A stretch of 45,226 bases of DNA from a virus. A model generated the notes under the pieces. The model ran no database searches and was not told the origin of the DNA. It saw nothing but the letters and a program-made list of their open reading frames with translations. Of this stretch, positions 17,666 through 24,460 are shown one piece after another (position 1 is the stretch's first letter; each line of letters starts with the position of its first letter). Both the position numbers and the translations under genes were made by a program. Where the stretch lies: positions 1 through 45,226 of IMG/VR virus record IMGVR_UViG_3300046665_000206; one strand, written 5' to 3'.

Positions 17666-17844
17666 CTAAGTCCGTTGGTATTCATGCGAGTTTCGAGAGA
17701 ACTCACAACTGCAATCAGCTGTGCTATTGAGTTCTGCAGTTTGGTCAACTCGCCGGTAATGAAGCGTTGTTCGCCGCCGTCAATCGACGGATAGCTCTTC
17801 GGTGTGTATGCGAGTAGCTTCTTGGATTCAGTGTGAACCGTCAT
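17662..17844 (-). CDS. Small coiled-coil protein after the nozzle gene (60 aa)
   Basis: Sixty residues with a C-terminal amphipathic helix (TKLQNSIAQLIAVVSSLETRMN) that looks like a coiled coil. The start overlaps the nozzle stop as ATGA and the stop overlaps the next TTG as TTGA, so it is translationally coupled on both sides. No family is recognised. A minor tail part or chaperone is possible. Confidence 0.62.
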   Translation of the reverse strand: MTVHTESKKLLAYTPKSYPSIDGGEQRFITGELTKLQNSIAQLIAVVSSLETRMNTNGLS

Positions 17845-19463
17845 CCGCGTGAAGCCAGAACCTTGAGGTCCAAATCGAACCCTGTAATGGTCATCTCTTT
17901 GTAGTCGTCGTAACGGATGCGATACGCGAGATATCGACCAGCTGTGTTGAAGTCGAGCTTCTTAAGGTCAGCACCGTTGTAGGGCTGGTAGCCTGTGAAC
18001 ACAGGGTCCTCGTTGAAGCTATCTGACGAACCTACGTCTATCATCAGGTCAGCTGAGCCTGAGCCAAGTCGTACTTGCGGATAGATGGAGGACAGAACCT
18101 TGTAGCCTTGCAAGTCAACGCCAACCTCGTCGAGGTCAACTCCTGTGCGCTCAAGATAACGCGGCTTGGTGGCCGCTATGTCCACAGGGTACGCCACGGT
18201 TGAACCTTGGCCGTACAAATCGAATGCGTATAGGGACTTGGTTAGCCCTGATGTCGAGTTCGATCCGCCAACGTAAACTGACGTGCGCTTGTAGCCGTCT
18301 TCCTGATCCTGATACGAACCGCCAATGGTCTCATACGATGCCGTGGCGTCCGTGTAGGTCAGCAGGTTGCTTAAGTTTGCCTGCGTTGCGCTATGGACTG
18401 ACGGAAGGTCGTCGAAGGTCCAAGTGTCATCAATGTAATTCCACACGGCCTGTCGGTTGCATCCGTTGTTGCTGTCGAAAGCAATCAAGGCATCACCTGA
18501 CACGTAGCTGAACGTGATTTCCTTCAGCTTCGGATTATGGCTTACAAAGCAGCGATCAGCCTTTGAAAGGTTGAGCGAGCCGTAGATGTAGTCACGAGTA
18601 CGTTTGTCGCACACCGACTTCTCACTAACGCCGTCGTGCTGCCAGATGTCATCAGGTCCGAACACAACATTCTTGCCGTCGAACTCAACAGAGCAATTGG
18701 CGCTTAGTGATCCCTTTTGGAAAGGCAGAGGCTCATAGTTGTAGACGCTGAGCTGGCCATTAGCCTGCATATGCCATGCCTGCTTGAAGCCGTATATGAT
18801 CAGGTCGCTACCGAGGTTGCAGCCGTCCGTAATTGGCCCCTGCATCTCAGCAAGGATGTTCTCAGAGGCGAGCGTGGCTGGGTTCGTGATGTCCCATGAA
18901 GCAGGCACTGTGCCCGCAAGTGGAATACTAGATGTCTTCACCATCGTTGGTGAGTTCACCGCACCCTTGGTCACGTTGAGCGCAACAAGAGCGCCCGCGC
19001 ATGAGCGTAGTAGAACACAGGACCACGATGGGTCCCATCCAGACGAGCTAAGGTTTTGGAAGATGCTGTCGGAAGTCCGAAGATACCACGGCGTGCGATC
19101 AGAACGGTTTACATAGGTTACGTTGGCAAGCGTCGTGCTTGTCCACGTAGCTTCAACCGATGAAGGCGTATAGCCTGCAATGCTGCATGGAGTTTCGGTA
19201 ACACCAGTGATCCGGCTAACTGTGCCGTTCATGTATCCGACGAAGAGAAGGTCGAGGCCCGCTGTAGGGTTCGACGAGAACACGTAGCGAGGTTCTTCAG
19301 TACCAAGGTGGACTACACTGCGGAACACAGGTCCGCTGGTGATCTTACCGTTGCGAAACCTGACATTGACACCAGCAGAGAAAGCCTCTTGGGGTAAGTC
19401 ATATGGGTCAATATCATTGATGACACCATACTTCGCTAGATTGCGAAGATGGACGTTAGCCAT
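17841..19463 (-). CDS. Tail nozzle / tail tubular protein B-like (540 aa)
   Basis: The opening (NLAKYGVINDIDPYDLPQEAFSAGVNVRFRNGKI) is a recurrent N-terminal signature of podoviral nozzle proteins (counterpart of T7 gp12), with about 500 residues of beta-rich sequence typical of a propeller. Later segments such as FGPDDIWQHDG, CFVSHNPKLKEITFSYVSGDALIAFDSNN and the C-terminal GRYLAYRIRYDDYKEMTITGFDLDL fit the same class. The hexameric nozzle closes the tail tube. The start ATG has TTAGGAAA upstream. Confidence 0.82.
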   Translation of the reverse strand: MANVHLRNLAKYGVINDIDPYDLPQEAFSAGVNVRFRNGKITSGPVFRSVVHLGTEEPRYVFSSNPTAGLDLLFVGYMNGTVSRITGVTETPCSIAGYTPSSVEATWTSTTLANVTYVNRSDRTPWYLRTSDSIFQNLSSSGWDPSWSCVLLRSCAGALVALNVTKGAVNSPTMVKTSSIPLAGTVPASWDITNPATLASENILAEMQGPITDGCNLGSDLIIYGFKQAWHMQANGQLSVYNYEPLPFQKGSLSANCSVEFDGKNVVFGPDDIWQHDGVSEKSVCDKRTRDYIYGSLNLSKADRCFVSHNPKLKEITFSYVSGDALIAFDSNNGCNRQAVWNYIDDTWTFDDLPSVHSATQANLSNLLTYTDATASYETIGGSYQDQEDGYKRTSVYVGGSNSTSGLTKSLYAFDLYGQGSTVAYPVDIAATKPRYLERTGVDLDEVGVDLQGYKVLSSIYPQVRLGSGSADLMIDVGSSDSFNEDPVFTGYQPYNGADLKKLDFNTAGRYLAYRIRYDDYKEMTITGFDLDLKVLASRG

Positions 19464-19555
19464 AGGTTTCCTAAAGGATACTAAGGAGAACCTGAGAGTT
19501 CTCTTATTTGGAAATAAAAATGATCATCAACCAAAGCTCTACTTAAGGAGCCTGA

Positions 19556-19583
19556 GGGATACCTATGTTTCCTAAGGTATCCC
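19556..19583 (-). promoter_or_regulatory. Nine-bp hairpin in the leader of the nozzle operon
   Basis: GGGATACCT (19556-19564) pairs perfectly with AGGTATCCC (19575-19583) around a ten-base loop. A second hairpin, GAGAAC/GTTCTC at 19486-19503, lies closer to the nozzle gene. Both sit in the 160-bp spacer 19464-19623, the largest gap inside the late block. Neither is followed by a clear T run in the minus direction, so an RNA processing or stabilising role is as likely as termination. Confidence 0.5.
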
Positions 19584-19623
19584 CCTTACCCCCAAAGGAG
19601 CTAAGGTCGAGCGAGGCGCTTGA

Positions 19624-19794
19624 TTAGGAAGCGGCCCCGACTTGAGGATTTGGCACAGCCACCACAGTCCATACCTGACATTCCTTTTCGGTATCGAAAC
19701 GGGTCATTAGGGTCACGTGGTTTGTGCCTTCAGCGATAGCAGCTGAGAGGCCTTTGGTAGCCTCTGTGAAGTCAGTGTAGTCGGTGGAGATCAT
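19624..19794 (-). CDS. Small hypothetical protein after the tail collar gene (56 aa)
   Basis: The ATG at 19794 begins a 56-codon frame (MISTDYTDFTEATKGLSAAI...) ending at TAA 19624-19626. AAGAG lies about five bases upstream of the start, overlapping the end of the collar gene seven bases away. The product has a helical first half and a beta-like second half (QVWTVVAVPNP). Placement suggests a minor tail factor; no family is known to me. Confidence 0.6.
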   Translation of the reverse strand: MISTDYTDFTEATKGLSAAIAEGTNHVTLMTRFDTEKECQVWTVVAVPNPQVGAAS

Positions 19795-19801
19795 TGGTCT
19801 C

Positions 19802-20695
19802 TTAAGTCTTGATACATTTGATTACGCTGTACGCTTCTGGGCGGGTTTCAGCACCTACGTTCGCAGCGACAGTGATGTTGTGAGAATGCGCCCCTTGAGC
19901 GTCCGTAGCACCACCAACGCCGTGTGCGTGGTTCACCGAGGTCGGAGCTATCGAGAACGGGGCCCTGCCGTAAAGGCCGCTACCGTTTGCAATGTGGGTG
20001 TCGTTGAACCCTGCGACAGCTAGACGGTCAGCTTCCGCAATCGCGTGTGCGTGCGGATCGTTGCGATCCATAAATCCGGTCGAGCCTGACACGTTGTGCG
20101 CGTGAGAACCTTGTGTGTCTGCAGTGGCCGTATGTCCATGCGCTCCGACAAGTCCTGATTCCTTCGTGCCTGCAGTAACACCAGTGCGCCGTGAGCGCGG
20201 GAAGCGTCCTGTGTCAGTCACGTTGATCAGAGCGAACGTGGACGTGGATATGCCAAGATGCGTAGCGAGACGTGGATAGTCCGCTGTATTGTAGGTTTGG
20301 CCGTTCAGCTCCAGGTATTGACCACCTGCGCTGCCATCGTTCTTGAAGCCCTCAGGCTCGACAAGAAACTCGTGAAGAGAGCCAACAGGAACGGCACCGT
20401 TGCCGCTTAGTCGGCCACCAACAATCGTGATGAGCCCTGAGGCTGATCGGTAGAGGCCAAGCGTAGGCTCGTCGGTAAAGGAGTACGAAGGGGTAGCAGC
20501 GGCACCAGAGGGCACAATGAGCCCCTGAGCGCGCGACCACGGAGAACTGACGCCCGGGAAGCTGTTCTTCAACACCGCCTTGATCAGGCGCATGTGGTCA
20601 TCAGCGTTGTTAATGCCATCCGAAGCGGCAGGGTTGGACGTGATGAGGTCCTGAATGTAAGTGGCGGTCTCTAAGGGCAACCTGTGGGGTCCCAA
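19802..20695 (-). CDS. Tail collar / receptor-binding fibre protein (about 297 aa)
   Basis: The N-terminal YIQDLITSNPAASDGINNAD and DDHMRLIKAVLKNSFPGV motif anchors many podoviral fibres. A phage tail collar domain follows (QYLELNGQTYNTADYPRLA, about 130-150), then a region with paired His motifs (HGH, HAH, HAH, HAH, HSH) that in T4 gp12-like tips bind iron. It ends in ETRPEAYSVIKCIKT. No ATG precedes the domain. TTG at 20695 and TTG 15 bases later are the options; both overlap a GGGACCC repeat. It is the first gene of the late block. Confidence 0.82.
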   Translation of the reverse strand: MGPHRLPLETATYIQDLITSNPAASDGINNADDHMRLIKAVLKNSFPGVSSPWSRAQGLIVPSGAAATPSYSFTDEPTLGLYRSASGLITIVGGRLSGNGAVPVGSLHEFLVEPEGFKNDGSAGGQYLELNGQTYNTADYPRLATHLGISTSTFALINVTDTGRFPRSRRTGVTAGTKESGLVGAHGHTATADTQGSHAHNVSGSTGFMDRNDPHAHAIAEADRLAVAGFNDTHIANGSGLYGRAPFSIAPTSVNHAHGVGGATDAQGAHSHNITVAANVGAETRPEAYSVIKCIKT

Positions 20696-20740
20696 GTATT
20701 CGTAGTGTTTTGAAATAAGGCTAAATTGAGAGACATCAGA

Positions 20741-20769
20741 CGGCCTCTCTTCTATAGGTCAGTGGGTTT
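20741..20769 (-). promoter_or_regulatory. Candidate phage RNA polymerase promoter for the late block
   Basis: On the minus strand this reads CACTGACCTATAGAAGAGAG near its centre. The CCTATAGA core followed by purines resembles the initiation end of T7-type promoters (CACTATAGGGAGA). The same CCTATAGA core occurs on the plus strand at 26408-26415, upstream of the RNA polymerase gene. It points into the tail collar gene about 50 bases away. Not proven. Confidence 0.35.
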
Positions 20770-20829
20770 GCCATCTAACCCATTGATAACACTACATAAG
20801 TGTGTTTTCTTGCCTTAATCGGGCCACAA

Positions 20830-21034
20830 AGGACCCAATGGGACCCAAAGTCGAGCGCGGCGCGGTATCCCGATGTGTACTGGCGGATACATGGGACCCA
20901 AATGGGACCCAAGGTTTCCCGAAGCACAGTGCTGCTGTAACCTAGGCGGCGGCGGCGGCTTTACTCCGAATATTTTGAAGTCGGGTCGCCGGGTCGATCC
21001 CAAAAGGGTCCCATGGGCCAATATGGGACCCAAA
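20830..21034. repeat. TGGGACCCAA iteron-like repeats
   Basis: Copies of TGGGACCCAA(A/G) are at 20839-20849, 20892-20901, 20903-20913 and 21024-21034, with an imperfect one at 20830-20838 and an inverted AGGGTCCCA at 21005-21013. A related TTGGGACCCC overlaps the collar gene start at 20686-20695 (minus). The GGG-A-CCC core is nearly palindromic, as for a dimer-binding site. Confidence 0.75.
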
Positions 21035-21116
21035 TACCCCGCGCACATACCCCGCATACCCGCTAAGTCATTGGTCTTGCTGGCGTGTCATCGGATTAGA
21101 TAACCGAATGCCAGCA

Positions 21117-21188
21117 CGTCGAGGGCCTGCGTGGGCGTGTGTATGCCTGGCTTCAACCTGGTGCATTGGGGCTCGTCGAGGGCCTGCG
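21117..21188 (+). repeat. 15-bp direct repeat, 57-bp period
   Basis: CGTCGAGGGCCTGCG occurs exactly at 21117-21131 and again at 21174-21188. The spacing between starts is 57 bp. Both copies lie in the non-coding control region. A protein-binding role is possible. Confidence 0.6.
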
Positions 21189-21439
21189 GTGTCCGCAAGT
21201 ATTCACGGGTTGCATTGTGTGCGGATCAGTACAGAAAGTTTATGAGCGGGCGGGATAATCCCCTCTTATATGGCTGATTAGGCTCTCGACGGGCCACAGA
21301 GCCCCAAGGATTCGATTGGGCAACCTGAGGGCTACCAACGTATCCCCACGATCCCACGGCTCTCCTGAGGCTTCCCACGAGACAGCCATGCGTCCTAGGA
21401 ATCCCTGATATGTTCCTGACCTATTCGTCACTATTTCCG

Positions 21440-21468
21440 TTGACGACAGGATCAGCCGGGATCAGATT
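21440..21468 (+). promoter_or_regulatory. Possible host sigma-70 promoter of the first early genes
   Basis: TTGACG (21440-21445) lies 17 bases before CAGATT (21463-21468). The -35 box matches five of six positions, the -10 box only three. It is about 50 bases before the first early start codon. No better host promoter is visible just upstream of this arm. Confidence 0.35.
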
Positions 21469-21479
21469 AGTTTCCGAAA

Positions 21480-21500
21480 GGTCACTAACGACCAATCAGG
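21480..21500 (+). promoter_or_regulatory. TGACCAAT-type intergenic motif, copy upstream of the first early gene
   Basis: GGTCACTAACGACCAATCAG resembles motifs at 21740, 25153 and 26449: a TNACTGACCAAT-like core. It lies 20 bases before the ATG at 21520. It may be a phage promoter or a regulator site. Confidence 0.35.
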
Positions 21501-21519
21501 CAAACCACGGGGAACACCA

Positions 21520-21741
21520 ATGATCACCTTGCACCCAGCAGTTAAGACCACGGCAGACGGCTTCATTCCGATGATCACCATTCGCGGCGCAAAGGGTCAG
21601 ATGCGCGGCTCTGTTACGCCTCAGGGTGATGCCCGTGAGTTTCGTACATTCACCAATGCTCTCGCCGCTGAGGTCGAGGCGCGCGTCATCGCTCTCCGTT
21701 GTGCCCTGCAGTATCCCAACGCTCTCCGCGTCTCCATTTGA
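21520..21741 (+). CDS. Early hypothetical protein (73 aa)
   Basis: This is the first gene of the plus arm, with a strong GGGGA ribosome site six bases before ATG. The product has a short beta-rich part (GFIPMITIRGAKGQMRGSV) and a helix (ALAAEVEARVIALRCALQY). In T7-like phages genes here often counter host defences or take over the host; that role is only inferred from position. It ends 30 bases before the next start, and its TGA lies inside a TGACCAAT motif. Confidence 0.62.
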   Translation: MITLHPAVKTTADGFIPMITIRGAKGQMRGSVTPQGDAREFRTFTNALAAEVEARVIALRCALQYPNALRVSI

Positions 21742-21761
21742 CCAATTACTGACCAATAGGG
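21740..21761 (+). promoter_or_regulatory. TGACCAAT-type intergenic motif between early genes 1 and 2
   Basis: GACCAATTACTGACCAATAG contains the box twice. It matches 25153-25176 at about 18 of 24 positions by eye. It overlaps the end of the first gene and the AGGGA ribosome site of the second. Confidence 0.35.
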
Positions 21762-21771
21762 AATGATGACC

Positions 21772-22416
21772 ATGACGAAGTACACCACACAGGTTGAACG
21801 CTACGGACGCACTGAGAGCGTTGTGGATGCACAGGCATTCGCGCGTGACCTCTCCAAGACCCTTGGGGGCGGTGCCCTGCTCCCGCCGCACCCTAATTCG
21901 CTTGCCTCCGAACACCACTCGTTCGCCTCGTTCCCTATGGGCCTGAACATCATCAGCGTCAGGGCAAACCACTATGGCTCTAAGGGTCGTGTGGAAGTCC
22001 GCATATCTGCTTCGGATGTCGCGTTTGATGAGTTCAACCGATACGCCAAGACGCACGACACACAGAGCGCCACGGTAGACCCTGAGGCGCGCACGATTGA
22101 GCGTATCGCGGTTGATATCAAAAAGCGTGTCATTGACGCGTCAGCGGATGCCCTGAGGCTTCAACGGGAATACGCATCCAGCATTCGCGCAAACCGTGAT
22201 GAGTTGGGCGAAGATATCAAGACGCTCAACGCTTCGGGATACGTGGCCACACGTCGTCAAGGTGAGCGAGACGTCAAGGCCTCTGTGTATTCCGCAGGCG
22301 GTCATCATTACGTGTCGGGCTACGTCACCAACGGCACAGTCTCAATCGACCACATCGGCAGCATGAGCGTTGCCAAGTTCCTGCGCGTGGTCGCGGCTCT
22401 CAACTCCAAAGACTGA
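21772..22416 (+). CDS. Early hypothetical protein (214 aa)
   Basis: Three in-frame ATGs (21763, 21766, 21772) open this frame. I favour 21772 because AGGGA then lies nine bases upstream. The protein begins TKYTTQVERYGRTESVVDAQAFARDL and ends with a compact beta-helix unit (RDVKASVYSAGGHHYVSGYVTNGTV...). No known domain is recognised. It is the longest gene of the early cluster before the integrase. Confidence 0.62.
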   Translation: MTKYTTQVERYGRTESVVDAQAFARDLSKTLGGGALLPPHPNSLASEHHSFASFPMGLNIISVRANHYGSKGRVEVRISASDVAFDEFNRYAKTHDTQSATVDPEARTIERIAVDIKKRVIDASADALRLQREYASSIRANRDELGEDIKTLNASGYVATRRQGERDVKASVYSAGGHHYVSGYVTNGTVSIDHIGSMSVAKFLRVVAALNSKD

Positions 22417-22428
22417 CCCAAGGTCGAA

Positions 22429-22461
22429 AGGCCTTCGGGCCTCGCAGTGTGTGGCACTGCC
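22429..22461 (+). promoter_or_regulatory. Tandem hairpins with a UUCG tetraloop in an early spacer
   Basis: AGGCC-TTCG-GGCCT (22429-22442) is an ideal stable tetraloop hairpin. GCAGTG-TGTGG-CACTGC (22445-22461) follows at once. No T run follows, so RNA stabilisation or processing is likelier than termination. Confidence 0.55.
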
Positions 22462-22502
22462 TGATGATGACCGTCAGCCTCCAAGCTCCCAAGGTATCCC
22501 AA

Positions 22503-22832
22503 ATGCCCCCTATTGATTTCATGACATGCACCGCGCGTGACGTCATTGCTCGCTCGCTCCTGTGTCACCCTTCGACGCTCGCAGGGCGCTTGATGGAAGT
22601 CGCAAAGACGCACGCGGGTTATTCCATCGTGACCCCTGACGCGACCGTTGCAGCCATCGCACGCCGTATGGGTGAGAAGGCTTTTCTCGCTGCAAGCCAT
22701 GCACGCGTCGAGAGCATCGAACCAATCATGGCCGACTTTGATCAGGTCATAGCCACCTTGCATTGCGCGTGTGAACTGCAGCTAGTCCCGCGTTCCCTGC
22801 GTGGCGACATCGCCGCACGTATGGAGGCCTGA
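22503..22832 (+). CDS. Early hypothetical protein (109 aa)
   Basis: I start the gene at ATG 22503, which has AAGG about eight bases upstream. Earlier in-frame ATGs run through the hairpins and the spacer. The product begins MPPIDFMTCTARDVIARS and is largely helical, with several Cys and His residues (LLCHPST, LHCACELQ). No family is recognised. Confidence 0.58.
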   Translation: MPPIDFMTCTARDVIARSLLCHPSTLAGRLMEVAKTHAGYSIVTPDATVAAIARRMGEKAFLAASHARVESIEPIMADFDQVIATLHCACELQLVPRSLRGDIAARMEA

Positions 22833-22836
22833 GCCA

Positions 22837-22998
22837 ATGTCATCGCTCTTAGAAACCGCATCATGGGTGATCCGCGAGAAGGCTACAGGCCGCGTGATTG
22901 GGGAGACCTTCAATAGCAAGGTTCTGCAGGTTCTCAACACAGCTCGATATGAAGCCGTGCCCATCCTCGAATATTTGCAATCACTCAATCGCAAATGA
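22837..22998 (+). CDS. Early hypothetical protein (53 aa)
   Basis: The ATG at 22837 has GGAGG nine bases upstream, at the end of the preceding gene, so it is preferred to an in-frame start at 22801. The product is MSSLLETASWVIREKATGRV followed by a helical C-terminus (VLNTARYEAVPILEYLQSLN). The pattern W-x-I-R-x-K-x-T-G-x-V-I-x-E-T-F is common in small phage proteins of unknown function. Confidence 0.6.
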   Translation: MSSLLETASWVIREKATGRVIGETFNSKVLQVLNTARYEAVPILEYLQSLNRK

Positions 22999-23100
22999 GA
23001 GCCCGAAACCTAAGGGGCTCCATGGGGCTCCTGACGGTCGTCACGTAATCGCGTGGCCTGATGATGGGCATCAGCAATCGACTACACACAAGGGTCACCA

Positions 23101-23424
23101 ATGGCCAAGACGTTCACACACAGACTAGGCAAGTCCCGCGCTGGCGATGGCACGCGCGTATGGTTGGAAGGCAAGCGCCTTTCGGCTCATGGGTTCATCC
23201 ACAAGGCCCCCTGCGAACGCAAGTGGTCCGAAGGCAAGCTAGTGATACGCGTGGTCACTCAGGAAGCCTTTGACGCCTTGGAGCGCAACAACCGCACGAC
23301 CGTTGCGGGCTCCGTGGATCGTCCCATCATCGACATCACGGGGGAAGCCGTGGCCGCTGCGTTCCCTAGTGGCCTCGTTACGGTCACGTGGTCCCAAGGT
23401 CGTTGCGTGATCACGGGGGCATGA
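23101..23424 (+). CDS. Early hypothetical protein (107 aa)
   Basis: AAGGG six bases before the ATG supports the start. The protein is beta-rich: FTHRLGKSRAGDGTRVWLEG, then KLVIRVVTQEAFDALER. Its length and composition suggest a single small domain. The stop overlaps the next start as ATGATG. The 102-bp leader 22999-23100 contains a GAGCCC/GGGCTC hairpin and a CTGATG/CATCAG hairpin similar to the one before the 22503 gene. Confidence 0.62.
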   Translation: MAKTFTHRLGKSRAGDGTRVWLEGKRLSAHGFIHKAPCERKWSEGKLVIRVVTQEAFDALERNNRTTVAGSVDRPIIDITGEAVAAAFPSGLVTVTWSQGRCVITGA

Positions 23425-23531
23425 TGCGTGACCTTGAAGCATCCGACTTGCTGGCGGGGATTACCCTGCTGGCGTTCGGTTTCACTGTGCTCCTTTGGGG
23501 CGAAATCATGGGAGGGTTAATCCGTGGATGA
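23421..23531 (+). CDS. Single-span membrane microprotein (36 aa)
   Basis: ATG 23421 (or 23424) overlaps the previous stop. The product has one hydrophobic helix (LLAGITLLAFGFTVLLWGEI, about 10-29) and a short basic end (GLIRG). It overlaps the next gene's GTG start by eight bases, and that gene's GGAGGG ribosome site lies inside it. The tight coupling on both sides argues that it is translated. Function unknown. Confidence 0.55.
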   Translation: MMRDLEASDLLAGITLLAFGFTVLLWGEIMGGLIRG

Positions 23532-23739
23532 CCCAATGAGTAAAATTGAACGCGTAAAGCTTAAGGGTCGGGAGACCGTGGCCCATCTGGCTACCGTGGA
23601 TGACCTGATTATCCACAGCGATGAGCAAGGCGGTGCCATTTTAGAATTCGTCTCATATGGGGCTGATAACAAGCCCTTAGAGAGCTTTCGTGCGTCACTT
23701 TGCCCTGAGGATTGCGCACGTCTCAAAGGGGTCTTGTGA
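23524..23739 (+). CDS. Early hypothetical protein (71 aa)
   Basis: The start is GTG 23524, with an excellent GGAGGG seven bases upstream. The product, with LKGRETVAHLATVDDLIIHS and EFVSYGADNKPLESFRAS, looks like a small alpha/beta protein with no known domain. A 160-bp spacer with possible operators follows. Confidence 0.6.
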   Translation: MDDPMSKIERVKLKGRETVAHLATVDDLIIHSDEQGGAILEFVSYGADNKPLESFRASLCPEDCARLKGVL

Positions 23740-23899
23740 CATCAGTCTTAGGAATAAGTTGACATAGGATTGTGGTCGCCACTAGGTTCAAGGGCCGTTC
23801 ACGCTCCGTTCTAGCGTAAAGGTGTAACTTGCAACCGTGCTCATTGGAACTTATCACCAATGTGTCACTTTATTTCCCGCACACTGAAAGACTAAAGCT
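23740..23899 (+). promoter_or_regulatory. Spacer with TTGACA box and an ATTGG/CCAAT inverted repeat
   Basis: TTGACA at 23759-23764 has no good -10 box at 16-18 bases. ATTGG (23843-23847) and CCAAT (23857-23861) form an inverted repeat around GGAACTTAT, a nine-base string that recurs at 24296-24304 before another gene. The pair suggests binding sites for one regulator. Confidence 0.4.
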
Positions 23900-24271
23900 A
23901 TGCGCCCTGCTTTTCTTTTCGATGCTGAGTTAAAGCCTGTGTCTTGTCTGCTGCCAAAGAGCATCCCGGGAGCGTTCATCCCGGGAATGGAAATCAAACT
24001 AACGCGCGCATACAACACCGAGTTCGGTGAAATACCCCTTGGCACAAAGGGTTTCGTTGAGTTCGTAGATGACGAGACAGGGCATGTCGAGGTGCTTATG
24101 GAAGGCATCTGGCCCGCTCTGATGCACTGGTACAACAAGCTTATCCTCGTGCCATTTGATACTGAAGACCTGACCGATTGCATGGTGTGCGGCCTGCGGA
24201 CCATTAGCAACGTGCAGGAACTCTTCGGAGATAAAGTGCTGGATAATGTCGCACACTTGCGCAGTAGTTGA
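23900..24271 (+). CDS. Early hypothetical protein with a small beta-barrel-like domain (123 aa)
   Basis: The middle part (MEIKLTRAYNTEFGEIPLGT, then GFVEFVDDETGHVEVLMEG and W.NKLILVPFD) has the repeated beta pattern of SH3/KOW-like phage proteins. The C-terminus, with a CMVCG motif, is distinct. The start lacks a strong ribosome site (GAAAG about 12 bases upstream). It lies in the group of genes leading to the integrase and may be part of a lysogeny control segment. Confidence 0.55.
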   Translation: MRPAFLFDAELKPVSCLLPKSIPGAFIPGMEIKLTRAYNTEFGEIPLGTKGFVEFVDDETGHVEVLMEGIWPALMHWYNKLILVPFDTEDLTDCMVCGLRTISNVQELFGDKVLDNVAHLRSS

Positions 24272-24274
24272 GAA

Positions 24275-24304
24275 TTGACAACTAGTTCCGGTTGTGGAAC
24301 TTAT
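24275..24304 (+). promoter_or_regulatory. TTGACA box with an overlapping GTTCC/GGAAC operator-like repeat
   Basis: A consensus TTGACA (24275-24280) is followed 18 bases later by ACTTAT (24299-24304), a poor -10 box. Inside the spacer GTTCC (24285-24289) and GGAAC (24296-24300) form an inverted repeat. This would suit a repressed promoter for the membrane ORF, winged-helix gene, lipoprotein and integrase. Confidence 0.45.
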
Positions 24305-24328
24305 GCGCAGTCACGAGAGGTTATTCTT

Positions 24329-24448
24329 ATGTTGGTAATCACAGGCGCTCTTATCGGGATACTGGCTTTCATAGCAGTTTCCCTTGAGGCCACGAGCGGC
24401 GCGCTGATCCTAGGCGTCGTTGCCTTCACTCTTATAAAGCTGTCGTAA
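24329..24448 (+). CDS. Two-helix membrane microprotein (39 aa)
   Basis: GAGAGG eight bases before ATG 24329 is a clear ribosome site. The product consists of two hydrophobic helices (LVITGALIGILAFIAVSL and GALILGVVAFTLIKL) separated by EATS. It is encoded just upstream of the MarR-like gene. Holin-like and superinfection-exclusion proteins can look like this, but there is no direct evidence of function. Confidence 0.6.
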   Translation: MLVITGALIGILAFIAVSLEATSGALILGVVAFTLIKLS

Positions 24449-24460
24449 GGAGTTCTGACC

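Larger units (their letters stand above)
20696..21519. other. 824-bp divergent non-coding region (control region, possible origin)
   Basis: No convincing gene is present on either strand. The region separates the minus-strand late block from the plus-strand early genes. It holds at least six TGGGACCCAA-type repeats, a 15-bp direct repeat, a (GGC)n-rich tract near 20945-20958, small hairpins at 20729-20808, a CTATAG box on the minus strand, and a TTGACG box (21440-21445) 17 bases from CAGATT. These mark it as the promoter region for both arms. An origin or packaging site is inference. Confidence 0.7.

Noticed and set aside
20815-21103. Open frames of 76-80 codons in the control region, one per strand
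   Set aside because: They follow GGGACCC repeats and GGC tracts, give low-complexity products, and lack ribosome sites.
21240-21431. 63-codon minus-strand frame in the control region
   Set aside because: It stands alone, faces away from the early genes, has no ribosome site and no family likeness.
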